From contig JAITGS010000037.1 of assembly GCA_031280435.1 (NCBI GenBank), positions 1 to 45,069 on the forward strand: a stretch of 45,069 nt of DNA, given 5' to 3'. The notes under the pieces were generated by a model. The model saw nothing but the letters and a program-made list of their open reading frames with translations, was not told the DNA's origin and did not search any database. Each line of letters starts with the position of its first letter. Position 1 is the first letter of the stretch. Made by a program: the position numbers and the translations under genes. Positions 1 to 8,219 of this stretch are shown one piece after another. The DNA comes from Tannerellaceae bacterium (GTDB taxonomy: Bacteria; Bacteroidota; Bacteroidia; Bacteroidales; Tannerellaceae).

Positions 1-288
1 CGCGAGATAGGCATACGCAAGGTTTTCGGCTCCACAACGGGCCAAATCCTGAGCCTCTTCAACAAGACCTACGTCTGCATCCTCTGCGTATGCTTCCTCC
101 CCGCCGCCATTCTCTCGCATACCATCATAAGCGAGTGGATGCTCAACTTCGCCTACCGCACGCCCATGCACTGGTGGGTCTATGCCGCGGCCTTCGGCTC
201 CGTAACGCTGCTGACCGTGGCCACCGTAAGCCTCCAGAACCGCCGCACGGCCTCCCTCAACCCCTCCCTCACCATCACCGAATCCTGA
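1..288 (+). CDS. FtsX/MacB-type ABC transporter permease, C-terminal end (cut by window edge)
   Basis: The window opens inside a reading frame that stops with TGA at 286-288. The visible 95 residues begin with REIGIRKVFGSTTGQIL, the conserved cytoplasmic motif before the last two membrane segments of MacB/FtsX permeases, and end in a short polar tail. The stretch aligns closely with the C-terminus of the complete permease at 1153-3522 (REIGIRKVFGATTGNIL; both then have HWWV before the last helix), so the two are tandem paralogues. Family members work with a separate ATPase and usually move or release lipids, lipoproteins, antibiotics or peptides at the inner membrane; the substrate cannot be told here. 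The N-terminus is outside the window. Confidence 0.85.
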   Translation, partial: REIGIRKVFGSTTGQILSLFNKTYVCILCVCFLPAAILSHTIISEWMLNFAYRTPMHWWVYAAAFGSVTLLTVATVSLQNRRTASLNPSLTITES

Positions 289-295
289 AGGAGGG

Positions 296-408
296 CGATG
301 CGATATGGGTACGCCCACAATACCGGCGCAGACAATGCGATGTGATACGACCGCGCTCACAATACGGGCGCAGGCAATGCGATGTGATACGACGAAGCTC
401 ACAATGCG
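296..408. repeat. Short direct repeat, about 42-bp step (array A0)
   Basis: Directly after the permease stop, ATGCGATGTGATACGAC occurs at 335 and again at 377, a 42-bp step, with a poorer copy at about 298. The spacer between copies (CTCACAATACGGGCGCAG) is also repeated. The last copy runs straight into the palindromic element at 409. The step matches the other arrays of this window, but the dyad symmetry of the core is weak. Confidence 0.6.
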
Positions 409-535
409 GGTCATTCCCGCGAAGGCGGGAATCTCCGATCGAAAGTTGGGACGATTGTGCTTGTATCATTGGATGGGAAACAATCCAATCGTAAGCCTTT
501 TTCGATCGGAGATTCCCGCCTTCGCGGGAATGACC
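409..535. mobile_element. MITE-like palindromic element, copy 1 (dRS3-like ends)
   Basis: A 127-bp element has near-perfect terminal inverted repeats of about 35 bp (409-443 and 500-535). Each arm contains the smaller palindrome ATTCCC-N8-GGGAAT followed by TCTCCGATCG. A second copy with the same arms and a partly similar centre (both hold GGGACGA and TTGTATCAT) lies at 22075-22201. No transposase is encoded inside. The small size, the long inverted arms and two copies in 45 kb suggest a non-autonomous element. The inner palindrome fits the Neisseria dRS3 consensus ATTCCC-N8-GGGAAT. Confidence 0.75.
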
Positions 536-757
536 TATGGTGCATGCGAATGTTCTTACACATGGCAACAGCGGAACGAAATTTGCGGAAGCAGCGTTGT
601 CAATTTCCCAAAATCCGTTGTCGATATTACTTGTCGCACTAAAATTTTTTTTCGCCCTTTCAGGAAGGAGATGTGCCTCGGACGGAGATGGGACAAGCCT
701 CTCCCGAACGGCATAAACAGCGGACGGAGATGGGCCGAATATTCCGGCATCGAGCCC

Positions 758-1065
758 AATGTCGTGCGACATTTATCCCCTTCACAGGAAAACGAGCCCA
801 ATGTCGTGCGACATTTATCCCCTTCACAGGAAAACGAGCACAATGTCGTGCGACATTTGCCCCATTCCGGGAAAACGAACACAATGTCGTGCGACATTTA
901 TCCCCTTCACAGGAAAACGAGCACAATGTCGTGCGACATTTGCCCCATTCACAGGAAAACGAGCACAATGTCGTGCGACATTTGCCCCAATCCGGGAAAA
1001 CGAACACAATGTCGTGCGACATTCATCCCATTCATAGGAAAACGAAGCCAATGTCGCATGACATT
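758..1065. repeat. Palindromic tandem array A, 8 units, 41-42 bp step
   Basis: The 16-bp core AATGTCGTGCGACATT starts at 758, 800, 842, 883, 925, 967 and 1008; a variant (AATGTCGCATGACATT) starts at 1050. Steps are 42, 42, 41, 42, 42, 41 and 42. The arms AATGTCG/CGACATT are perfectly complementary around a 2-bp centre. The linkers come in two forms (a longer one with CCCCTTCACAGGAAAACGAG, a shorter one with CCCCATTCCGGGAAAACGAA); the shorter one accounts for the 41-bp steps. The array ends about 90 bp before the start of the permease at 1153. Long open frames on both strands here arise from stop-free repeats and are not genes. Confidence 0.95.
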
Positions 1066-1152
1066 TACCTCAATCCGGGGAAAATGGGGCCGTCCGGGTT
1101 CCGAACGAGGATTTTTATGTTTTGAATTACAGTAAACTCTAATGATAATAGT

Positions 1153-3522
1153 ATGATGATTATGAAAAACATCCGCGGACTATTGCTCCGCAACCTGCCG
1201 GCAACGGCAATGAACGTGCTGGGGCTCTCGGTGGCCTTCGCTGCTTTTATGGTGATAATGATTCAGGTGGGATTTGAGACCGGTTTCGACCGTATGCATG
1301 CCGACGAGAAGCGCATCTTCCGCCTCGACATCGTAATGGGCGACGACTCGGAGCGCTCCTGCATCCTTGCCCGCGGAATGATAGACGCGGTGGACGCATC
1401 TTCGGCTTATATAGTTGAAAAGACTTTGCTGAATCCCTGGATCGGAGGTATTTACTTTACGGTGGGCGACAGCACGAACCTTCGCGGCTTCAACGAAACG
1501 GTCGTGACCTGCTACCCGAACATCACCCGCATCTTCGATTTCCGATTCAGCGAAGGTGAGCCCGACTGTCTTATCGACCCGGAAAAGGTGATAATACCGG
1601 CGAGCATGGCAAGGCGCTTTTTCGGCAACAATCCGGCCGTGGGGCAAAGCATCCGGGCCATGGAAAACGTGTGGACAAAGCGCGGGGACAGGCGCTTCAC
1701 CGTTGGCGGCGTATACAGGGATTTCCCGGCCAACACACAGCTCAATAATGCCGTTTACAGCGCCATCGACAACACCATGGAGGGCGATTGGTTGATGAGG
1801 AATTTTCTCTGCTACATAAAGACTTCGTCCGAATCGGAAGGAGGCAAACTTGAGGCGGAGCTGAACCGATCCTTCGACTTCGGGCCCGACCCTGCCCCGG
1901 CTGCGGCTCCGTCGGCTTTCAGCCTGCTTCCGCTGCGCGACATTTACTTCGGCCGGGGCGAATCGAACGCCGTGAAGACCGGCAATCCTGCCACCGTGAG
2001 GGTGCTGACGGCCATCGCACTGCTGCTTATCTTCATCGCGGCGGTGAACTTCACGAACTTCAGCATTGCCCTGGCCCCTATGCGCATGAAGAGCCTCAAC
2101 ACGCGCCTTGTTATGGGCAGCCGGCGGGCCGATTTGCGTCTGGGCCTCACATTGGAGGCAATAGCCTTAGCTCTAATCTCGTGGGGCGCGGCGGTGATTA
2201 TGGTTCATCTGCTTGGCGAGAACTCCCTGCTGCCTTTCATTGAGGCCGATGTGAGCCTGCTTAATGCGTGGCCGACGCTGCTCCTTACCGGGGCGGTGGC
2301 CCTTGGCACGGGTCTGGTTGCGGGTATTTATCCGGCTATGTATGCCACATCGTTCCAACCTGCCATGGCCCTGAAGGGGAGCTTCGGACTGTCGCCCGCG
2401 GGCCGCTCCCTGCGCACCTGGCTGACGGGTTTCCAGTACTTCATTTCTATCGGACTGATAATAGGGGCCATGTTCATACGTATCCAGGGCTCCTATATGA
2501 AAGGATTTGAGCAGGGCTTCGACAAGGAGCAAATCGCTGTCGCAAAGATTGGGGGCAATATGTTCAACCGCAACCGCGATGCGCTGACGTCCTTGCTGAA
2601 GCAGGATCCGGCCATAGAGGATGTGGCCTTCACGCAGCAAAAGCTGGGCGGGACGGATTCGTACAGCATGTACGAGTACAAAAGCCCGGACAACTCCATC
2701 TACGCCCAGACGCTGATTGTGACGCACAGCATACTGGACGTGATGGGCATAAAGGTGACGGAGGGCCGCACCTTCATGCCGAGCGAGGAGCATACTGGCG
2801 GGAGGCTGGCCTTTGTCATCAACAGGCTGATGAAGGAGAGGCTGAACCTCAATCTGGGCGACAAACTGCCCCTTCCCTGGGCGGAGGAGCCCGGCGAGGT
2901 GGTGGGCATAGTGGAGGCGCCGCACCTCAGCTCCGTGCGCTACGACACCGACCCCATGACCTTCGTGATCAATGCTCCCATAGCCTGCATCTACCTCTAT
3001 GCGCGCCTGAAGGCCGGAACCTCGCCCCATGCCGCGGCCGATCACATCCGCCGGAGCATTGCCGCCATCGACCCAAGCTACCCCGTCGACGTGGAGTTCT
3101 TCGACCGGCTCTACAAGCAGCTCTACGAGAAGGAGGAGAACCTGAACACGAGCATCACCATGCTGGCGGTGCTGGCGGTGATACTGTCGGTGACGGGGGT
3201 GTTCGGCCTTGCGCTCTTCGAAACCCAATACAGGCGCAGGGAGATAGGCATACGGAAGGTCTTCGGCGCTACAACGGGCAACATCCTCTCCATGTTCAAC
3301 CGAACCTACCTGAGGATAGTCTGCATCTGCTTCGTGCCGGCCTCGCTGACGGCCTGGTATGCCGTGAGCAGGTGGCTCGAGGGCTTTGCGTACAAGACCC
3401 CGCTGCACTGGTGGGTCTTTCCGGCTTCGTTCGGGATAATATCGCTCGTGACGGCCCTCACGGTGAGCTTCCGCAACTTAAGGGTGGCCGGCATGAATCC
3501 GGCGGAGAGCGTATCGAAGTGA
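1153..3522 (+). CDS. FtsX/MacB-type ABC transporter permease
   Basis: A 789-residue inner-membrane permease of the Bacteroidota MacB_PCD-FtsX double-module type. It has a first membrane helix at about 14-40, a large extracytoplasmic domain to about 280, three helices (about 285-400), then a second module starting with a helix near 420, another extracytoplasmic domain and three C-terminal helices. The motif RRREIGIRKVFGATTGNIL at about 693-711 marks the conserved cytoplasmic loop. Such proteins pair with a separate MacB/LolD-like ATPase, which is not in the window; it may lie upstream with the paralogue that ends at 288. The start chosen is the first of several closely spaced ATGs (1153, 1156, 1162) and is uncertain by a few codons. 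A terminator follows at 3548. Confidence 0.9.
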   Translation: MMIMKNIRGLLLRNLPATAMNVLGLSVAFAAFMVIMIQVGFETGFDRMHADEKRIFRLDIVMGDDSERSCILARGMIDAVDASSAYIVEKTLLNPWIGGIYFTVGDSTNLRGFNETVVTCYPNITRIFDFRFSEGEPDCLIDPEKVIIPASMARRFFGNNPAVGQSIRAMENVWTKRGDRRFTVGGVYRDFPANTQLNNAVYSAIDNTMEGDWLMRNFLCYIKTSSESEGGKLEAELNRSFDFGPDPAPAAAPSAFSLLPLRDIYFGRGESNAVKTGNPATVRVLTAIALLLIFIAAVNFTNFSIALAPMRMKSLNTRLVMGSRRADLRLGLTLEAIALALISWGAAVIMVHLLGENSLLPFIEADVSLLNAWPTLLLTGAVALGTGLVAGIYPAMYATSFQPAMALKGSFGLSPAGRSLRTWLTGFQYFISIGLIIGAMFIRIQGSYMKGFEQGFDKEQIAVAKIGGNMFNRNRDALTSLLKQDPAIEDVAFTQQKLGGTDSYSMYEYKSPDNSIYAQTLIVTHSILDVMGIKVTEGRTFMPSEEHTGGRLAFVINRLMKERLNLNLGDKLPLPWAEEPGEVVGIVEAPHLSSVRYDTDPMTFVINAPIACIYLYARLKAGTSPHAAADHIRRSIAAIDPSYPVDVEFFDRLYKQLYEKEENLNTSITMLAVLAVILSVTGVFGLALFETQYRRREIGIRKVFGATTGNILSMFNRTYLRIVCICFVPASLTAWYAVSRWLEGFAYKTPLHWWVFPASFGIISLVTALTVSFRNLRVAGMNPAESVSK

Positions 3523-3547
3523 AAGCCGGTCGGGCTGCCTGACAAGG

Positions 3548-3590
3548 AAAACCCCGTCGACATGGCTCTGAAGCCGTATCGGCGGGGTTT
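3548..3590 (+). terminator. Rho-independent terminator of the permease
   Basis: AAACCCCG at 3549-3556 pairs with CGGGGTTT at 3583-3590, starting 27 bp after the permease stop. The loop is long (about 26 nt) and partly self-complementary. Confidence 0.6.
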
Positions 3591-3698
3591 GTTGCTGATG
3601 AGGGATGAGTTTAGCGGAGATGGTATGCCGGCTTATATTTTTGCCTTGAACTCATGCAGGGTTATGATGTTTATGGAATCAACGGAGGTTTGCATGGT

Positions 3699-3917
3699 TC
3701 ATTTATAAGGCGTCCTGATGTGGGTGTTGAGTATCTCCTCCAGCATTTCGTTGCTCATGTTCTTTTCTTCCCAGAGCCGTCGCCCTTCTGCGTCCAATTT
3801 TTTGCGGACATGTTCGAGCCATACCGCTTTCAATTCATTCAGGCTTTCTTCATCCTTATGATATGCGAATATGCGCAGAAGATGCAACTGTGTAGGGTTT
3901 AATTTAGTCGATTCCAT
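3699..3917 (-). CDS. Small Bacteroidota-type hypothetical protein, 72 aa
   Basis: The 72-residue product begins MESTKLNPTQLHLLRIFAY and ends RTPYK. It is highly charged and predicted helical, without signal peptide or membrane segment. From memory, short proteins of this pattern (Q-LHLL-F near the N-terminus and a terminal RTPYK) are common in Bacteroidota, often next to small toxin-like genes, so an orphan antitoxin-like role is possible but not shown. No complete partner is visible: only a 20-codon frame (MQTSVDSINIITLHEFKAKI, 3633-3695, minus) follows it. The gene is convergent with the permease. Codon composition and the clean ATG start support it as real. Confidence 0.6.
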   Translation of the reverse strand: MESTKLNPTQLHLLRIFAYHKDEESLNELKAVWLEHVRKKLDAEGRRLWEEKNMSNEMLEEILNTHIRTPYK

Positions 3918-4014
3918 TATATTTTATTTTTGATTAATATGCAAGATACGTAATCCGCATCAATAGAAGTTTATGCAGGCAGTGCATGCCAAGCCTTAGG
4001 CAGGGAACGAACAG

Positions 4015-4044
4015 TTGGACGTAAGCCTCGAATGGCTATCTTTA
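4015..4044 (+). promoter_or_regulatory. Bacteroidota sigma-type promoter for the 4070 gene
   Basis: TTG at 4015-4017 and TATCTTTA at 4037-4044 are separated by 19 bp, matching TTG-N19/21-TAnnTTTG except for the last base. The leader to the ATG at 4070 is about 20 nt. Confidence 0.6.
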
Positions 4045-4069
4045 CGCGCATAAAAAATTAATACAAGCC

Positions 4070-5146
4070 ATGAAAGCAAACTACGTGCATAAAAGAGATA
4101 CCGGTATAGACATACTCCGGGGCATAGCCATACTGATAATGCTGGGAGCCAACGTGCTCGGATACGTCACCTCCTGCGATTTACATCCCCTTTGGTTCAA
4201 CATATTATCGTCCATAGCGGCGCCATTGTTCATAATGCTGTCCGGGTATATGGCGGCTCACAATGCGGCGGGCAAAAACCGTGGCCTTAATTACTATCTT
4301 ATTCGCGGGGGGATGCTGCTGCTGACCGGTATTCTGGTCGATGCCTTCATCTGGAGGATAATCCCGGGCGCGTCATTCGACGTTCTGTATCTGATAGGCC
4401 TTAGCCTTCCCCTGATTTATATCATACGTAAGGAAAGCCTGAAGACGCGGGCCGTGTACATGGGCCTTGTGCTGCTGATAGCCTTTGCCCTTCAGCGGCT
4501 GTGCCCGTATGCGGAATATCCGGTGGAGATAGAATACGGCACGGGCCGGGTTGATCTGTCGGAATATACGGCGGTCAATGCTTTACGTGGAATATTTCTC
4601 GACGGATGGTTCCCCGTCTTCCCCTGGATTGCAATGGCTGTTGCCGGGAGCATCTTTGCCTCTATCAGGCCCCGTATGGCCAAGGGCTTTGCCGACCGGC
4701 GCATAGTTCTGTCGGGCGCAGTTGCAATGATAGCAGGCTTTGCCGGAGTTTATATCTTTTACAGCGCAGAGGCCCCCTTCGACCTCCTGATGCACCGCGA
4801 TCCCTACGGCGAGATATTCTACCCGGCCACTCCGCTCTTCATCATGGGAGGAATGGGCGCATGCATACTCCTGACGGCTTTGGTCGACGCCACCCGGAAC
4901 TCCAGGCTGTGGACGCCGCTCACCATTATGGGCCAAGCCTCACTGTTCAACTACATCCTTCACCTGGCTATAATCAGCTATCTGATATACCCGGCCTTTG
5001 ACGGCAACAAGCAGCCGCTATCGACAGGATGGCTGGTCTATGCAGCTCTCACTGCGGTTTGCCTGGCGGCATCCCTGGGCGTATCGGCCATGAAGAAGAA
5101 GGTGAAGAGCAAGAACTTCTACTACAAATTCTACTTCGGAGGATGA
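4070..5146 (+). CDS. Multi-pass membrane protein, HGSNAT/DUF418-like acyltransferase family
   Basis: A 358-residue protein with about ten hydrophobic helices. The N-terminus (GIDILRGIAILIMLGANVLG) is the signature of the heparan-alpha-glucosaminide N-acetyltransferase-like/YeiB (DUF1624, DUF418) superfamily, where R-GIAI lies in the first helix. A C-terminal stretch GQASLFNYILHLAIISY fits the last conserved helices of the same group. Family members are thought to acylate sugars or lipids across the membrane, but most bacterial ones have no proven substrate. It ends in a basic cytoplasmic tail (KKKVKSKNFYYK). It stands alone behind its own promoter. An assignment to acyltransferase family 3 is the main alternative. 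Confidence 0.75.
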   Translation: MKANYVHKRDTGIDILRGIAILIMLGANVLGYVTSCDLHPLWFNILSSIAAPLFIMLSGYMAAHNAAGKNRGLNYYLIRGGMLLLTGILVDAFIWRIIPGASFDVLYLIGLSLPLIYIIRKESLKTRAVYMGLVLLIAFALQRLCPYAEYPVEIEYGTGRVDLSEYTAVNALRGIFLDGWFPVFPWIAMAVAGSIFASIRPRMAKGFADRRIVLSGAVAMIAGFAGVYIFYSAEAPFDLLMHRDPYGEIFYPATPLFIMGGMGACILLTALVDATRNSRLWTPLTIMGQASLFNYILHLAIISYLIYPAFDGNKQPLSTGWLVYAALTAVCLAASLGVSAMKKKVKSKNFYYKFYFGG

Positions 5147-5299
5147 AGCAATCCGAGCCGGAACCGCCTCCGGTTCGGCAGCAAACAGTAGGACGGCAGC
5201 CGGCTCGGCAGAGGCTACAACCGGCGCCTGTGCATATACAAATAGGATCTCTCGGCTCAAAGACCTAACTTTACGACCAAAACAATACATCACATTCTC

Positions 5300-6010
5300 A
5301 TGAAAGCAAAAATAGATCTCTCTAACGCGGCCGATACTTATTACAACCAAGGTTTAAATTACGCCGCTGATACCTACTTTGCCAAGGGCCTGGAAGATTT
5401 CAGGATTCTACTGGAAAAAGATCCCTCAAACCCGGAAACATATTCGCAGCTCGGGATACACTTCATCAAGTGCGAGAACTATGTAGATGCGATTATTGCC
5501 ATACGGGAGGCCATTCGCCTCAGTCCGCAATCTCCCGAATACTACATGCATGCCGGCGTGGCCTACTACAAGCAGGGCAACTACCTCCAGGCCATCAAAC
5601 TGTTCAGAAAGGCCACATCCCTGAAGCGAGACTACGTAGAGGTTTATTTCAGATTAGCTCACTGCTACGAAATGCTTAACGATCCGGAACTGATACACAA
5701 AGCATGCGCAGCTTATCGTCAATATCTTTATTATCAGCCCAACGAGGTAGTCGCAATGGTTGCCTTGGGAACAACTTACGGCATGGCAGGCCGGTACGAC
5801 CAGTCGATCGCAACCTTTGAACGTGCGGAGGAGCTATGCTTGGATGATCCGTTTCTGAATTATAACAAGGGGAACAGCTACTACCATAAAGGAAACTACA
5901 TGAAGGCAATGATGGCGTATGAAAAGGCTCTCGAACTTCTTCCCGAATTTGAGCAGGCTCAAACTAACCTCGAACTTGCCCGGAAGGCCTTCAGGAACAG
6001 AGGCAAATAA
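5300..6010 (+). CDS. Tetratricopeptide repeat protein, 236 aa
   Basis: The protein is made almost entirely of TPR units (about six, residues 30-225), for example YYMHAGVAYYKQGNYLQAIKLFRKA and NYNKGNSYYHKGNYMKAMMAYEKALEL, with the usual spacing of G/A and Y residues in 34-residue helix pairs. No signal peptide or membrane helix is evident, so a cytoplasmic protein-protein adaptor is likely; the partner is unknown. A possible -7 element TAACTTTA lies at 5266-5273 without a convincing -33. The RNase R gene starts 28 bp after the stop, so the two probably share a transcript. Confidence 0.85.
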   Translation: MKAKIDLSNAADTYYNQGLNYAADTYFAKGLEDFRILLEKDPSNPETYSQLGIHFIKCENYVDAIIAIREAIRLSPQSPEYYMHAGVAYYKQGNYLQAIKLFRKATSLKRDYVEVYFRLAHCYEMLNDPELIHKACAAYRQYLYYQPNEVVAMVALGTTYGMAGRYDQSIATFERAEELCLDDPFLNYNKGNSYYHKGNYMKAMMAYEKALELLPEFEQAQTNLELARKAFRNRGK

Positions 6011-6038
6011 TATCAACAGATAACAAACGGACAATACT

Positions 6039-8219
6039 ATGAGTAAACGCAGAACCAAATCGGATCAGAACAAACCCGACGGCAGCAGAAGCAAGAAACG
6101 CAGGATGAAAAAATCACAGATGGCCTCGGCCATACTTGAGGTCTTCCGCAGCGAACCGAGGGAGATATACAATTACAAGCAGATAAGCCGGCGGATAGGT
6201 ATTGAGGCGCAGGTTCAGAAACTAATGATTGCCGATATACTTGCCGATATGGCCCTTGAGGGTATGCTGGGCGAAGTCGAACGTGGCCGCTACCGTTTCA
6301 ACAATCTGGGAACAATGGCGGAGGGGATCTTCCAGCGACGAAGCAACGGCAAGAACATGTTTGTGCCCGACGACGGCGGCCCTTCCATCTTCATTGCCGA
6401 GCGCAACTCGAAGAGGGCCATGGACGGCGACAAGGTTCGCGTACAGATATTCGCCCGCCGCAAGCGCTCGCAGCCCGAAGCCGAAGTGACCGATATACTG
6501 GAGCGTGTGGAGCGAACCTTCGTCGGCAAGCTCGAAGTTGCAAAAGGATACGCCTTCCTGATCACGGAAGATAAGACCCTGGCCAACGATATATTTATCC
6601 CCAAAGACAAGCTGCGCGGAGGCAAGAACGGCGACAAGGCCATAGTGCGGATCGTGGACTGGCATGCACATGCCAAGAATCCGCTGGGCGAGGTTGTAGA
6701 CGTGCTCGGACAGTCGGGAACCAACACGGCCGAGATGCATGCCATACTGGCTGAATACGGGCTCCCCTACAAGTATCCCGTAGCCGTTGAGAAGGCTGCC
6801 GCCAAAATACCGGACAGGATTGAGGCAAAAGACATGGAGGACAGGGAAGACTTCAGAGGCGTCCTGACATTCACCATTGACCCTGCGGATGCCAAGGACT
6901 TCGACGATGCTCTATCGGCCCGCAAGCTGCCCGACGGAAGCTGGGAGGTAGGTGTCCACATAGCAGATGTTACCCATTACGTCAGGCCGGACACAACGAT
7001 AGACAAGGAAGCACTGGAGCGGGCCACATCGGTCTATCTCGTCGACAGAACCATACCGATGCTGCCCGAACGGCTCTCAAACGGGATATGCTCGCTCAGA
7101 CCGGATGAGGACAAGCTCTGCTTCGCCGTGATTTTCGTTCTCGACGCTAATGCCGGGATAAAGTCGAGCCGGATTATACGCACCGCAATCCGTAGCGATC
7201 GCCGATTCACCTACGAAGAGGCTCAGGCGGTTATAGAGAGCGGCCGGGGCGATTGCAGCAACGAACTCGCAGCCCTGAACAGACTTGCAGCTAAGCTGCG
7301 CGAGGCCCGATTCCGCAACGGAGCCATCAACTTCGATCGCTATGAGGTTAAGTTCGACATAGACGATACGGGCCGACCTACCGGCGTATATTTCAAAGAA
7401 GCAAAGGAGGCCAACAAGCTTATAGAGGAGTTTATGCTGCTTGCCAACAAGGCCGTTGCGGAGTATATAGGCAAGCGATCGGACAAGCGGCAGGCCAAAA
7501 CCTTTGTGTATCGCATCCACGACCTGCCCGATCCTGAGAAGATGGAGCACTTCTCCCTTTTCGTCCGGCGCTTCGGATACAAGCTCAAGGCCGACGGCGA
7601 GGGCGCCGAGCTGTCGAAGGGAATCAACAAGCTGCTCGATACCGTAAAGGGCCGCCCGGAGGAGAACCTGATCGAGACCCTGGCCGTCCGGGCCATGCAG
7701 AAGGCGCGCTACTCCACCGTCAACGCAGGCCACTACGGACTTGCCTTCAAGCACTACACACACTTCACCTCCCCCATACGCCGCTATCCCGACATGATGG
7801 TGCATCGACTCCTTGAGCGCTACATGAAGGGAGGCCGAAGCGTGCTGAAGGAAAAGTACGAGGAGATGTGCGAGCATTGCTCCAGGATGGAGCTCGTTGC
7901 GGCCGGAGCCGAGCGCGCTTCCATCAAATACAAGCAAGTGGAATTTATGTCGGAACGCCTCGGCATGACCTTCGACGGAGTAATATCCGGAGTGAACGAA
8001 TGGGGCATATACGTGGAGCTGAACGAAAACAAATGCGAAGGCCTTCTGCCTATCCGCGACCTGCACGACGACTATTATGAGTTCGACGACAAGAACTACT
8101 GCCTGTCCGGACGCCGACGGCACAACGTCTTCCGCCTTGGCGATCCTATCAAAGTGCGTGTGGCGCGGGCCAACCTCGAGCGCAAGCAACTCGACTTCGC
8201 CCTTGTCGACTCCGATTAG
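6039..8219 (+). CDS. rnr: Ribonuclease R (3'-5' exoribonuclease)
   Basis: A 726-residue RNase R/VacB. A lysine-rich N-terminus (1-25) is followed by a winged helix (about 28-90), two cold-shock domains (about 95-250), the RNB catalytic domain (about 275-595) and a C-terminal S1 domain (about 640-720, GVISGVNEWGIYVELNE). The RNB motif DPADAKDFDDALS near residue 280 holds the aspartates that bind the catalytic magnesium. RNase R degrades structured RNA processively and takes part in rRNA/tmRNA-linked quality control. It follows the TPR gene at 28 bp. Its TAG overlaps the stop of the convergent TPR gene by four bases (8216-8219). Confidence 0.97.
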   Translation: MSKRRTKSDQNKPDGSRSKKRRMKKSQMASAILEVFRSEPREIYNYKQISRRIGIEAQVQKLMIADILADMALEGMLGEVERGRYRFNNLGTMAEGIFQRRSNGKNMFVPDDGGPSIFIAERNSKRAMDGDKVRVQIFARRKRSQPEAEVTDILERVERTFVGKLEVAKGYAFLITEDKTLANDIFIPKDKLRGGKNGDKAIVRIVDWHAHAKNPLGEVVDVLGQSGTNTAEMHAILAEYGLPYKYPVAVEKAAAKIPDRIEAKDMEDREDFRGVLTFTIDPADAKDFDDALSARKLPDGSWEVGVHIADVTHYVRPDTTIDKEALERATSVYLVDRTIPMLPERLSNGICSLRPDEDKLCFAVIFVLDANAGIKSSRIIRTAIRSDRRFTYEEAQAVIESGRGDCSNELAALNRLAAKLREARFRNGAINFDRYEVKFDIDDTGRPTGVYFKEAKEANKLIEEFMLLANKAVAEYIGKRSDKRQAKTFVYRIHDLPDPEKMEHFSLFVRRFGYKLKADGEGAELSKGINKLLDTVKGRPEENLIETLAVRAMQKARYSTVNAGHYGLAFKHYTHFTSPIRRYPDMMVHRLLERYMKGGRSVLKEKYEEMCEHCSRMELVAAGAERASIKYKQVEFMSERLGMTFDGVISGVNEWGIYVELNENKCEGLLPIRDLHDDYYEFDDKNYCLSGRRRHNVFRLGDPIKVRVARANLERKQLDFALVDSD

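Noticed and set aside
2173-3408. Long minus-strand frame (411 codons) opposite the FtsX permease
   Set aside because: The plus frame has membrane helices and the conserved RKVFG motif; the antisense is a composition artefact of GC-rich coding DNA.
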